64,000 bases of DNA from Spirochaetaceae bacterium (GCA_017622235.1 JAGARN010000005.1:265124-329123), one strand, 5' to 3'; shown: positions 52,850-60,134, numbered from the stretch's first letter. Notes: generated by a model not told the origin, from the sequence alone. Program-made: numbers and translations.

Positions 52850-52860
52850 CTTACCTCCAT

Positions 52861-52903
52861 AAAAAGTCAATGAGAAAATTTCAATTTTCGAAATTGACTT
52901 TTT
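52861..52903 (-). promoter_or_regulatory. Nested hairpin in the lipoprotein leader
   Basis: AAAAAGTCAA (52861-52870) pairs with TTGACTTTTT (52894-52903), enclosing a second dyad, GAAAATT with AATTTTC. The structure ends 4 bases before the GGAGG of the lipoprotein gene, so it could attenuate transcription or gate translation. AT-rich stem, so stability is modest. Confidence 0.4.
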
Positions 52904-52946
52904 ACGCTGTTTTGCAACCTAGTGAAAAACAGCAATAAATAAATAT

Positions 52947-53007
52947 ATAGTTTGCAACGCAAACTATAAAAGATAAAAACTGACAACATTTTTGGCAGTT
53001 TTTATCT
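52947..53007 (-). terminator. Terminator pair after the beta-barrel gene
   Basis: AGATAAAAACTG (52971-52982) and CAGTTTTTATCT (52996-53007) form a perfect 12-bp stem with a 13-base loop; on the minus strand it is followed by TTTTATAG, a good intrinsic terminator for the gene starting at 53586. A second perfect dyad, ATAGTTTGC-AAC-GCAAACTAT (52947-52967), follows. Confidence 0.65.
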
Positions 53008-53016
53008 TCCCTCCCT

Positions 53017-53586
53017 CTATAGCTTGTAGTTCACGCCTGCACGCAGTCCCACGTAATGCAGGGCGGCGGTTTTTTCTGTAAGTAGCGTGTACATTGGGGC
53101 AAGCTCTATGCTAAGTCCTTTCCCCTTCATGGCTTGTGGGCTTATCCTTAGGCTGGCTGCAATCTGTATTATTTGGTCTGCGAACACGCCGTCAATGTCA
53201 CGGCTGGGGCTTTTCACCATGTGCAGCATCACGCCGTAGCTAAGTTCCGGTCGCAGTATAATTGCACTTCCCAAGGGCAGGTTCACAAAGGCCCCCGCCA
53301 TAAAGGTGGCGTTCCACCAGTTTTCTATGTCTTCTTCCACGCCCAAGGCAGCCTGTCCTTCCGCCCTGCCGCTCACGCCCAGAATCGGCAAAATCGGTAG
53401 CTTCCATTCCACGGCAAATCCGCCACCTGCCGTACACAGCATGTGCTCTGCCATGTCCCCTGCCGCCCAGCGGTTCACGCCGTACAGGCTCAACTCAAGG
53501 TTTTCTTCTGCTGCAAGTGGGATTATAAAAAACAATGTAAGAGCAAAAATAATTAGCAGCTTTCGTACTTTAAGCAAAATCCCCAT
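53017..53586 (-). CDS. Outer-membrane beta-barrel protein, GC-rich island gene
   Basis: The 189-residue protein has a signal peptide (ending PLAAEE) and a body of alternating beta-strands (LSLYGVNRWAAGDMAEHM, AIILRPELSYGVMLHMV, GLSIELAPMYTLLT, YVGLRAGVNYKL), ending with Tyr-Lys-Leu, so an outer-membrane barrel is likely. I do not recognise a family. Codons here are rich in G and C at third positions, unlike the neighbours, suggesting transfer. GGAGG precedes the ATG by 4 bases. It has a clear promoter and a poly-G tract upstream. Confidence 0.6.
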   Translation of the reverse strand: MGILLKVRKLLIIFALTLFFIIPLAAEENLELSLYGVNRWAAGDMAEHMLCTAGGGFAVEWKLPILPILGVSGRAEGQAALGVEEDIENWWNATFMAGAFVNLPLGSAIILRPELSYGVMLHMVKSPSRDIDGVFADQIIQIAASLRISPQAMKGKGLSIELAPMYTLLTEKTAALHYVGLRAGVNYKL

Positions 53587-53616
53587 ATCTCCTCCAAAAA
53601 CTTATAATATGGTTTT

Positions 53617-53645
53617 ATTATACAATCAACTTTTTAATATTACAA
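53617..53645 (-). promoter_or_regulatory. Promoter of the beta-barrel gene
   Basis: On the minus strand TTGTAA (53640-53645) and TATAAT (53617-53622) are spaced by 17 bases. The -35 box is inside the palindrome ATATTACAAGTAATAT (53637-53652), whose ATTAC/GTAAT half-sites match those at the XRE regulator, though with a 2-base instead of 4-base center. Confidence 0.6.
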
Positions 53646-53677
53646 GTAATATATTTATTTTGTGAATACGACATATA

Positions 53678-53686
53678 GGGGGGGGG
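53678..53686. repeat. Homopolymeric G9 tract
   Basis: Nine consecutive G bases on the plus strand (C9 on the strand of the beta-barrel gene), about 92 bases before its ATG and 32 bases upstream of its -35 box. G/C homopolymers of this size slip during replication and underlie phase variation in Treponema tpr genes; here the tract is outside the promoter spacer. Confidence 0.6.
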
Positions 53687-53788
53687 TACAAACGTTTTTT
53701 TTACGCAAACTCGTGGCTTTTTTCGCTACCCACGCCGGCGAGGTTACAGGGAAAAAACTAAAACTTTGCGTAAAAAAGAGGGTGCGTA

Positions 53789-53849
53789 GGGGAAAATGAC
53801 AATCGACGCATTCGAGCTTTAGCTCTTGTGTCGACTTGGCATTTTTCCC
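53789..53849. repeat. Hairpin unit B1
   Basis: GGGGAAAATG (53789-53798) pairs with CATTTTTCCC (53840-53849); TCGAC (53803-53807) with GTCGA (53830-53834); a central GAGC-TTTA-GCTC closes the tip. The B2 copy has the compensatory TCGCC/GGCGA pair. Confidence 0.7.
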
Positions 53850-53947
53850 GAGAGCAACCGTTTTGTTTTATACAAAGCTGTGGTTTTTTAACGCAAACAC
53901 GCCGGCGGCGGGGTTACGGGGAAAGTCGCAGGTTTGCGTAAAAAAAA

Positions 53948-54082
53948 CACGCACTTTCAGAGGAGATACAAGCCAATTCGGCGAGACTGAGGGTAATAAG
54001 TATTCGGACTCCGGTTTTTGCTTTCGCAAAAATCCTCGCCATCCCTCAGATCGCCTCGGTTGTTTGCATCTCCTCTTGCGTG
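53948..54082. repeat. Long multi-helix inverted repeat (unit C)
   Basis: Helices: CACGCA/TGCGTG (ends), AGAGGAGAT (53959-53967) with ATCTCCTCT (54068-54076), GGCGA with TCGCC, CTGAGGG (53987-53993) with CCCTCAG (54043-54049), and TTTTTGC-TTTC-GCAAAAA (54015-54032). The minus strand shows a GAAA tetraloop at the tip, a GNRA type typical of structured RNA. Confidence 0.65.
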
Positions 54083-54179
54083 CTTTCTTTGTTTATGCAA
54101 AGCTATATTTTTCGCAACAACGCCGGCGGCGAGGTTACGGGGAAAAAGCTAATACTTTGCATAAAAAAGAGGGTGCGTA

Positions 54180-54240
54180 GGGAAAAATGACAATCGCCGC
54201 ATTCGAGCTTTAGCTCTTGTGGCGACTTGGCATTTTTCCC
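54180..54240. repeat. Hairpin unit B2
   Basis: GGGAAAAATG (54180-54189) with CATTTTTCCC (54231-54240), perfect 10 bp; TCGCC (54194-54198) with GGCGA (54221-54225); tip GAGC-TTTA-GCTC. Confidence 0.7.
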
Positions 54241-54347
54241 GAAAGCAACCGCATTTGTTTTATACAAAGACGTGTTTTTTTACCACAAACACGCCGCCGA
54301 GGTTACGGGGAAAAAACTACAGGTTTGCGTAAAAAAGAGGGTGCGTA

Positions 54348-54408
54348 GGGAAAAATGACAATCGACGCATTCGAGCTTTAGCTCTTGTGGCGACTTGGCA
54401 TTTTTCCC
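54348..54408. repeat. Hairpin unit B3
   Basis: GGGAAAAATG (54348-54357) with CATTTTTCCC (54399-54408), same tip as B1 and B2. The second stem TCGAC/GGCGA (54362-54366 with 54389-54393) has one A-G mismatch, so it is an intermediate between the B1 and B2 states. Confidence 0.65.
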
Positions 54409-54504
54409 GAGAGCAACCGTTTTGTTTTATACAAAGTTGTGGTTTTTAACGCAAACACGCCGGCGGGGTTACGGGAAAAAATTAAAACTTTATACAAAAC
54501 AATG

Positions 54505-54566
54505 TTGTTTATATTCAAACATACTGATATAATGAAATTGCTAAGTTTAAAATATATAAACTTAGC
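54505..54566 (+). promoter_or_regulatory. Promoter and 5'-terminal hairpin of the phosphohexomutase gene
   Basis: TTGTTT (54505-54510) and extended -10 TGATATAAT (TATAAT 54528-54533) are spaced by 17 bases. The predicted start falls at the first base of a perfect dyad, GCTAAGTTTA (54540-54549) with TAAACTTAGC (54557-54566), loop 7, so the mRNA would begin with a hairpin. Such 5' ends often stabilise mRNA. AGGAG lies before the ATG at 54605. Confidence 0.55.
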
Positions 54567-54604
54567 TATAAAACTTCTCTTAAATTATATTCTAGGAGTA
54601 ACAG

Positions 54605-56377
54605 ATGAATCAAAATGAAATTCTGGAACGTGCAAAGGCTTATATAACAGAGGAACAAGATAAAACCTTCTGTGAAGAAGTTGAAAAACTTATTCAAACA
54701 AATAATTTAACAGAACTTGAAGACAGATTTTATCAAAACCTCGAATTTGGCACAGGTGGGCTTCGTGGTGTTATCGGTGGTGGTACAAACCGAATGAACA
54801 CTTGGGTTATTAACAGAGCCACACAAGGACTTGCAAACTACTTTATAAAAACTTTTCCAGAAAAAGCAAAAGCTGGAAAATTATCTGCTGTTGTAGCTTA
54901 TGATTCACGGAGATATTCAGATGTATTTGCAGAAGCCACAGCTTGTATTTTTGCAGCTAATGGTTTTAAAACCTATCTTTTCACAGGTCTTCGCCCTACT
55001 CCAGAACTTTCTTATGCAATTCGTACCCTTGGTTGCGATACAGGAGTTGTTGTTACTGCTTCTCACAATCCCCCTCAATACAATGGCTACAAGGCCTATT
55101 GGAACGACGGAGCACAAGTAATCGAACCACATGACAAGGGAATAATAGATGAAGTAAATTCTGTAGATACCGTAAAAACTGTTTCAAAAGACGAAGCAAT
55201 TAAATCTGGTATGCTTACAATGATTGATAGCATTATAGACGAAAAATATTGGCAAATGGTAAAAAAACAACTTTTCCGACCTGAACTTATTCGTGAAAAA
55301 GCAAAAGAAGTAAAAGTTGTTTATACTCCTCTTCACGGAACAGGAGCCATGCACGTTGAAAAAGTTCTTGAAGATTTAGGTTTAACAGTAATTACAGTTC
55401 CTGAACAGCGTAATCCAGACGGAAACTTCCCAACAGTTGAAAAACCGAACCCAGAAGAAGCACCAGCTCTAAAAATGGCTGTAGAACTTGCAGAAAAAGA
55501 AAAAGCTGATGTTGTTATGGCAACAGACCCAGATGCAGATCGATTTGGTAGTGCTGTTCCAGATGCACAGGGAAAATTTGTTCTTATCACTGGAAATCAA
55601 ATGGGAGCCTTGTTAACTGATTATATTCTTCTTTCCAGAAAAGAACTTGGTTCTATGCCTAAAAATCCTGCTGTAATTCGTTCTATTGTAACTTCACCCT
55701 TTGCAGACAAAATCTGTGCTTCTTACGATGTTGCTTTAGAAGAATGTCTTACAGGTTTTAAGTGGATTGCTGCGGTAATGGCTGATTTTGAAAAAACAGG
55801 ACGAAACAACTACGTCTTTGGATTTGAAGAAAGTTACGGCTATAATGTTGAAACAGATGTAAGAGACAAAGACGGCGTTTCCGCTGCTGCTATGTGTGCA
55901 GAAATGACACTTTATTGGCGTTCACAGGGAAAATCTCTTTTACAACGGCTTGAAGAACTTTACAATAAGTTCGGTTATTTTGAAGACAGAGCTATTTCTC
56001 AGAATTTCCCCGGAGCTACTGGTAGCCAAACCATGAAAAATATTATGTCAAAGCTCAGAACAGAAGGACTTAAGACTCTTGGCGGAAAAAAAGTTGTTTC
56101 TATCCGAGACGTGGGAACAAGCACAATTTACGATCCTGCTAATCCGGCTGAAAAGAAACCATTAAACCTTCCAAAAAGTAATGTTCTTCAATTCTTCTTA
56201 GAAGACGGAAGCATCGTAAGTGCAAGACCAAGTGGAACAGAACCAAAGATTAAATTCTATATCAATGGTAATGCCCCTGTATGCAATGGTAATCTTGAAG
56301 TTGCAAAAGAAACTGCTAGTAAACTTTGTGATGCTATAGCTACCGAAATAAAACAGGTTCTTGATGCGGCAAAATAA
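54605..56377 (+). CDS. Phosphoglucomutase/phosphomannomutase family protein
   Basis: This 590-residue alpha-D-phosphohexomutase interconverts hexose 1- and 6-phosphates. Motifs are GTGGLRGVIGGG, the phosphoserine loop TASHNPPQYNGYK, the metal loop DPDADRFG, the sugar-ring GFEESYGYN loop and the phosphate-binding RPSGTEPKIKFY. Length fits the PGM2/PMM-like branch of about 580 residues. It sits just after the repeat array and its end overlaps the exonuclease gene by 14-17 bases. Confidence 0.92.
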   Translation: MNQNEILERAKAYITEEQDKTFCEEVEKLIQTNNLTELEDRFYQNLEFGTGGLRGVIGGGTNRMNTWVINRATQGLANYFIKTFPEKAKAGKLSAVVAYDSRRYSDVFAEATACIFAANGFKTYLFTGLRPTPELSYAIRTLGCDTGVVVTASHNPPQYNGYKAYWNDGAQVIEPHDKGIIDEVNSVDTVKTVSKDEAIKSGMLTMIDSIIDEKYWQMVKKQLFRPELIREKAKEVKVVYTPLHGTGAMHVEKVLEDLGLTVITVPEQRNPDGNFPTVEKPNPEEAPALKMAVELAEKEKADVVMATDPDADRFGSAVPDAQGKFVLITGNQMGALLTDYILLSRKELGSMPKNPAVIRSIVTSPFADKICASYDVALEECLTGFKWIAAVMADFEKTGRNNYVFGFEESYGYNVETDVRDKDGVSAAAMCAEMTLYWRSQGKSLLQRLEELYNKFGYFEDRAISQNFPGATGSQTMKNIMSKLRTEGLKTLGGKKVVSIRDVGTSTIYDPANPAEKKPLNLPKSNVLQFFLEDGSIVSARPSGTEPKIKFYINGNAPVCNGNLEVAKETASKLCDAIATEIKQVLDAAK

Positions 56378-56927
56378 AAGCCATCACGAATATAAAAAAC
56401 TGCCCCAACTTTATCAAAATGGGGCAGTTTTCTGTGCCATTGATACAGAAACTACAGGAATAAATTCTAACAAAGATCGCATTATCGAAATTGGTGCTAT
56501 ATTGTTTGATAAGAATGGGATAAAAAACTGTTTCAATGAATTAATTAACCCAAACTGCCCCATACCACTTGCAGCTTCTGCCGTAAATCATATAACTGAT
56601 AAAATGGTTGTTCATTGTCCTTACATTGACCAAATACTTCCTAAGTTTATTGATTTTGCAAAAGATTCAATTCTTGTCGCTCACAACGCCTGCTTTGACC
56701 TAAAATTCATAAATTCAGAACTTGAAAGATGCAATTTAGCTAGTCTAAAAAATAAAACAGCAGATACTTTGCAACTTTCAAAAAAAATCTTTCCAGAAAT
56801 AAAAAGTCACAAGTTGCAATCACTAGCTGACTTTTTTGAAATTGAAGTAAAGCAGGCTCATAGAGCATTCGATGATGCACGAGTTTGCATGGAAATCTTT
56901 CTTCGCTGCATTAACGACATTCATTAA
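56364..56927 (+). CDS. DnaQ-like 3'-5' exonuclease
   Basis: The protein has the DEDDh exonuclease motifs: FCAIDTETTG (DxE), HNACFDLKFINSEL (D) and HRAFDDARV (HxAxxD). It resembles the epsilon proofreading subunit of DNA polymerase III or a stand-alone exonuclease of that fold. The start is ATG at 56364, just inside the end of the mutase gene, preceded by CAGG. Its 3' end overlaps the convergent sigma-factor gene by 17 bases. Confidence 0.88.
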   Translation: MRQNKSHHEYKKLPQLYQNGAVFCAIDTETTGINSNKDRIIEIGAILFDKNGIKNCFNELINPNCPIPLAASAVNHITDKMVVHCPYIDQILPKFIDFAKDSILVAHNACFDLKFINSELERCNLASLKNKTADTLQLSKKIFPEIKSHKLQSLADFFEIEVKQAHRAFDDARVCMEIFLRCINDIH

Positions 56928-57879
56928 AAGAAATTAATTCTTCTCTTTCTCTAAGAGTTTCTAACATCTTACGTTGAATCTGACGAACCCGTTCTCTTGT
57001 AATGCCAAGCATTTTACCTGTTTCAGTTAAGGTCATAGGTGTTTTTCCATCCAACCCAAAACGCATCTTAATTATAGCCATCTCTCTTTCAGAAAAATCA
57101 TCAAGAACTTGATCTATTGTTTCCACAAGCATAGCTGAAAAAACAGCTTCTATGGGCTTTTCATTTGTATCATCAGTAAGCAAATCCCCAAGCTGAGTAG
57201 GACTTCCCTCATCAACTGTTGTGTCAAGGCTAGAGGTGTCTTGTGCAAGACGCATATATTCTTCTACCTTAGCAACAGATTCACCTGTGTATTCAGAAAG
57301 TTCCTGTGGAGTTGGTTCTCGCCCATACTCTTGGGTAAGCATTTTTGCTATCATAAAGCATTTGTTTATTGTGTTAAGCATATGAACAGGAACACGAATC
57401 ATTCGTCCCTTATCTGCCAAGCTTTTTATTATGGCTTGCCGAATCCACCAAATTCCATATGTAGAAAATCTGCAATTATAATCAGGTGAAAATCTATCAA
57501 CTGCTTCTAATAAGCCAATATTTCCTTCGTCAATTAAATCAATAAGTGGCAAACCTCGGTGTTGATATGTCTTTGCAACAGAAACTACTAAACGCAAGTT
57601 TGCATGAATTAATTTATTTTTTTCTTCTTTAAGTTCATTGTTCAGACGGTTGAGTTCACTTTGTTTAAAACTTTGATTCTCTAAGTCAACATCAGTATTC
57701 TCTAATTCTTGAATAATTTTTTTTAATGCTTGAATATTTGATGCTACTTCATGTTCTTCTGTTGGTGAAAGAAGTTTATGTTTTGAAATTTGTTTTAAAT
57801 ATAATGCTAATGGTTCATGCTCATTCAAACATTCATTCTTTTTTGTTTTTTTATTGTTAAGTTTTTCCTGTGTTTTCAT
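56911..57879 (-). CDS. Group 2 (RpoS-like) sigma-70 factor
   Basis: This 322-residue sigma factor lacks the large region 1.1 of housekeeping RpoD. It has a region 1.2-like LALYLKQISKHKLLSPTEE, region 2 (NLRLVVSVAKTY, LIDEGNIGLLEAVDRF, RFSTYGIWWIRQAI), region 3 (RVPVHMLNTINK) and region 4 (MTLTETGKMLGITRERVRQIQ). It resembles RpoS/RpoH-type group 2 factors. A role in stress or stationary phase is inferred. A Lys/Asn-rich N-terminal tail (MKTQEKLNNKKTKKNEC) is unusual. Confidence 0.87.
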   Translation of the reverse strand: MKTQEKLNNKKTKKNECLNEHEPLALYLKQISKHKLLSPTEEHEVASNIQALKKIIQELENTDVDLENQSFKQSELNRLNNELKEEKNKLIHANLRLVVSVAKTYQHRGLPLIDLIDEGNIGLLEAVDRFSPDYNCRFSTYGIWWIRQAIIKSLADKGRMIRVPVHMLNTINKCFMIAKMLTQEYGREPTPQELSEYTGESVAKVEEYMRLAQDTSSLDTTVDEGSPTQLGDLLTDDTNEKPIEAVFSAMLVETIDQVLDDFSEREMAIIKMRFGLDGKTPMTLTETGKMLGITRERVRQIQRKMLETLREREELISFNECR

Positions 57880-57963
57880 TTTACACCCCTAAATTTGGCT
57901 CTTGCTTTGTAATTAAAGCATAATGAAATGTAGCAAAAAATGAGGTGAAAAAATCAAGAAAAT

Positions 57964-58003
57964 AAAATAATTAATTAACTTCTAATTACAAACTAATTAT
58001 TTT
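57964..58003. terminator. AT-rich inverted repeat between LysM gene and sigma gene
   Basis: AAAATAATTA (57964-57973) pairs with TAATTATTTT (57994-58003). A low-GC stem and no clear T tract make it a weak candidate terminator for the LysM gene. Confidence 0.3.
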
Positions 58004-58010
58004 TTAACAA

Positions 58011-58823
58011 TTAGCCACGTGGTGCTTTAGCTGGGTCGATTGGATTGCCATTTTGGAATACCATAAATGTCAGTAAGGGCTTTCCAGTGATGGCATCTAC
58101 CCCCACTGTACCAAGAACATCACCCATAACAACATAATCACTTTTTTGAACAGAAATATTACTTAAGCCAGTGTAAACATACATATGCCCTGTTTGGGAT
58201 TCCACAAAAACAACTTTACCAAAACCTCTGTAAACTCCACTAAACATAACTGTTCCAGCCCTTACAGCTGTTACAGATTCATTTTTTTGTGCTGAAAGTT
58301 GAACTCCAGAAACTTTGCCATTTACATAAACAACTTCTGGATTTTTAACAGGCCACTGCAAACTAGAATCTACATTTTTTTCAGAATACTTTCTTGGGTC
58401 TTCTATTTCCAATGAAACAATGTTAGTTTCCGTTGGTAAAGAATTATTGGAGGAAGATGGAACGGTTAAAGTTTGCCCAACTTGTAGTGTATCAGAAGAA
58501 TTCATTTTGTTAAGCGAAAGTAGTTCATCTACCGTAATCCCATAACGACGTGCAATACCATAAAATGTATCACCCTTTGCAACTTTATACTTTTGTGTTG
58601 CTGATATAACTTTTTTATTAGGAATTGTTAATTTTTGACCTTCTATTATTACCGGGTTACTTTGTGAAATATTATTCGCCTCGCAAAGTTCAGCTACGGA
58701 AACGCCATAGGTTCTACTAATCGAATAGAGCGTTTCGCCTTTAGAAACTGTATGACTTGTGGCAAAAACGAAACCACAAAGAGAAAAAATCACAAAACAA
58801 ATAACACGATTTAATTTAAACAT
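58011..58823 (-). CDS. LysM protein with degenerate M23 peptidase domain
   Basis: The signal peptide ends VFATSH. Two LysM domains follow (HTVSKGETLYSISRTYGVSVAELCEANN and YKVAKGDTFYGIARRYGITVDELLSLNK). Residues about 175-270 align with the M23/LytM fold: GVYRGFGKVVFVESQTGHMYVYTGLSN and GDVLGTVGVDAITGKPLLTFMVF. The catalytic His of YAHL is YTGL and the HxH of LHFE is LLTF, so zinc ligands are lost. Like NlpD/EnvC it may activate a cell-wall amidase instead of cutting wall itself. It lies after the flagellar export genes. Confidence 0.85.
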   Translation of the reverse strand: MFKLNRVICFVIFSLCGFVFATSHTVSKGETLYSISRTYGVSVAELCEANNISQSNPVIIEGQKLTIPNKKVISATQKYKVAKGDTFYGIARRYGITVDELLSLNKMNSSDTLQVGQTLTVPSSSNNSLPTETNIVSLEIEDPRKYSEKNVDSSLQWPVKNPEVVYVNGKVSGVQLSAQKNESVTAVRAGTVMFSGVYRGFGKVVFVESQTGHMYVYTGLSNISVQKSDYVVMGDVLGTVGVDAITGKPLLTFMVFQNGNPIDPAKAPRG

Positions 58824-58856
58824 ATCGCTTACTTATCGGCAAAAAAATAATACAAA

Positions 58857-60125
58857 TTAATAAAATTCAGCAAAAAAAGAAGCAACATCTATGCCACTTA
58901 CAATTTTACCTGTAGGATAAATTCTGAGCAAATTTGTCCTACCATCTTGCAAATGTGCAGAAGTAATTCCATGGCGTATAGAACTATCTGCTTCTAAAAA
59001 AGCTGCAATGTGATCACAGACTCGAATAAGCCCCCCATCTGTAGGGCTACATTCAGGGAAATTATAAAACTCATTTATTTCTTCAAAAGAAACATTCATA
59101 AGTTCACCGGCAGTTTTACCCTTAAATTTTTCGATTATTTTACTTACTAAAAGACTGTCATGATGTGGTACTCGAATTTTGTCTGCAAACTCATCTTCGA
59201 TTAAATACAAAAGTTCATCTTTAAAGCAAACATCCATAAGCGGAACTAATTCTTTCGCAACAATTTTTTCCTCTATGTGTTTAACTATCGAAGGTAAATC
59301 ATCTGTAGCCTGCTTTACTGGTGAAATAATATCTCGTGTTACCGCTTCTGGCAGATCATGAAAAAGAGCTGCAAAAAAATTATTGTAACGTCTTGTAGGA
59401 CAAAAGACAACATCTGTGTTCTCTTCCAATAGTAATGTAAGAATTGCAACAAAAAAAGAATGACCTAGAACGCTTGTATTTGGAACACGTGGAGTTTGAT
59501 TCCAACGTACTTGAAAACGTAATTGCTCAATTATCATTAAAAAATCGTAAGGACATTGTTTTGTAAGCAGAAGTTGCAAACCTCGTAAATCTAAATGACT
59601 TTCAATATCTTTGTTAAGTTCTTTTTCTATTTTTTCTAACCTAAAACGCTCGTTTACAACAGAAAGCATTTGAAACTCTCGTAACGTTGAATATTTATGA
59701 GCTGCCCTAAGCACATGACTTGTTCTAGCAATTACAGGATCTGCTTCGGAAGTATCATACAAACAGTAATCATTAAACTTCTTAAATAATTCACTTTCAC
59801 CAAGCAAAGTTCTATATTGCTCTATTACCCACTGGTTAAGGCGGCAATATTCATCTGGATATTCTCTACGAATCATACGTTGCACAGGGGATTTTATATC
59901 ACAAAGTGCAATTTTTTTTAGTAAATCAAATAACGCAGTATGAATCATCCAATCCCAGTCAATAGAATTACCAGCCTGTTCTTCAAATTTTCCTAAAATG
60001 TAAGCTAAAACCATCTTTTCTGCTGCTTTGTCCATTTCTACTAAATCAAATGGTCTTACTAAATCATTCCAGCGTTGAATAGAAAAAGCTTCAAAAATTT
60101 TGAGGGCAAGTTGTTTTGTCAGCAT
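58857..60125 (-). CDS. HD-domain phosphohydrolase
   Basis: The 422-residue protein has an HD-domain with GHSFFVAILTLLL, LFHDLPEAVTRDIISPVK (the HD pair) and DEFADKIRV as the likely downstream Asp. The arrangement resembles 5'-nucleotidase YfbR-like HD proteins, with long N- and C-terminal helical additions. The substrate is unknown. It starts 9 bases after fliP and is followed by the LysM gene, so it is part of the flagellar transcript. Confidence 0.8.
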   Translation of the reverse strand: MLTKQLALKIFEAFSIQRWNDLVRPFDLVEMDKAAEKMVLAYILGKFEEQAGNSIDWDWMIHTALFDLLKKIALCDIKSPVQRMIRREYPDEYCRLNQWVIEQYRTLLGESELFKKFNDYCLYDTSEADPVIARTSHVLRAAHKYSTLREFQMLSVVNERFRLEKIEKELNKDIESHLDLRGLQLLLTKQCPYDFLMIIEQLRFQVRWNQTPRVPNTSVLGHSFFVAILTLLLEENTDVVFCPTRRYNNFFAALFHDLPEAVTRDIISPVKQATDDLPSIVKHIEEKIVAKELVPLMDVCFKDELLYLIEDEFADKIRVPHHDSLLVSKIIEKFKGKTAGELMNVSFEEINEFYNFPECSPTDGGLIRVCDHIAAFLEADSSIRHGITSAHLQDGRTNLLRIYPTGKIVSGIDVASFFAEFY

Positions 60126-60134
60126 AAAAGCCGC

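Larger units (their letters stand above)
53693..54500. repeat. Palindromic repeat array, five A segments with four hairpin units
   Basis: Layout A1-B1-A2-C-A3-B2-A4-B3-A5. Each A segment (about 80 bp) holds a TTTACGCAAA-like left end, a core CACGCCGGCG followed by AGGTTACGGGGA, and usually a right end TTTGCGTAAA that is inverted to the left end. Between them are hairpins B1 (53789-53849), B2 (54180-54240) and B3 (54348-54408), and a different longer hairpin C (53948-54082). Unit starts are 168-222 bp apart. No gene is seen; frames inside it are spurious. The GC content is much higher than the surrounding DNA. Confidence 0.75.

Noticed and set aside
51741..52938. Open frames on the plus strand opposite the variable lipoprotein
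   Set aside because: They lack ribosome sites and signature motifs and are complements of a clearly coding strand.
53836..54180. Open frame coding for a 114-residue protein inside the array
   Set aside because: It runs across repeat units, has no ribosome site and its residues repeat with the DNA repeat (FNANTPA recurs in the frame at 54385-54618). Treated as spurious.
53693..54500. CRISPR array
   Set aside because: Repeats are long (about 80 bp) and palindromic, and the intervening units are themselves repeated hairpins instead of unique spacers. No cas gene is in the window.
53693..54500. Integron attC cassette array
   Set aside because: The segments have inverted ends and suit attC by size, but no RYYYAAC/GTTRRRY core pair is present and no cassette genes lie between them.
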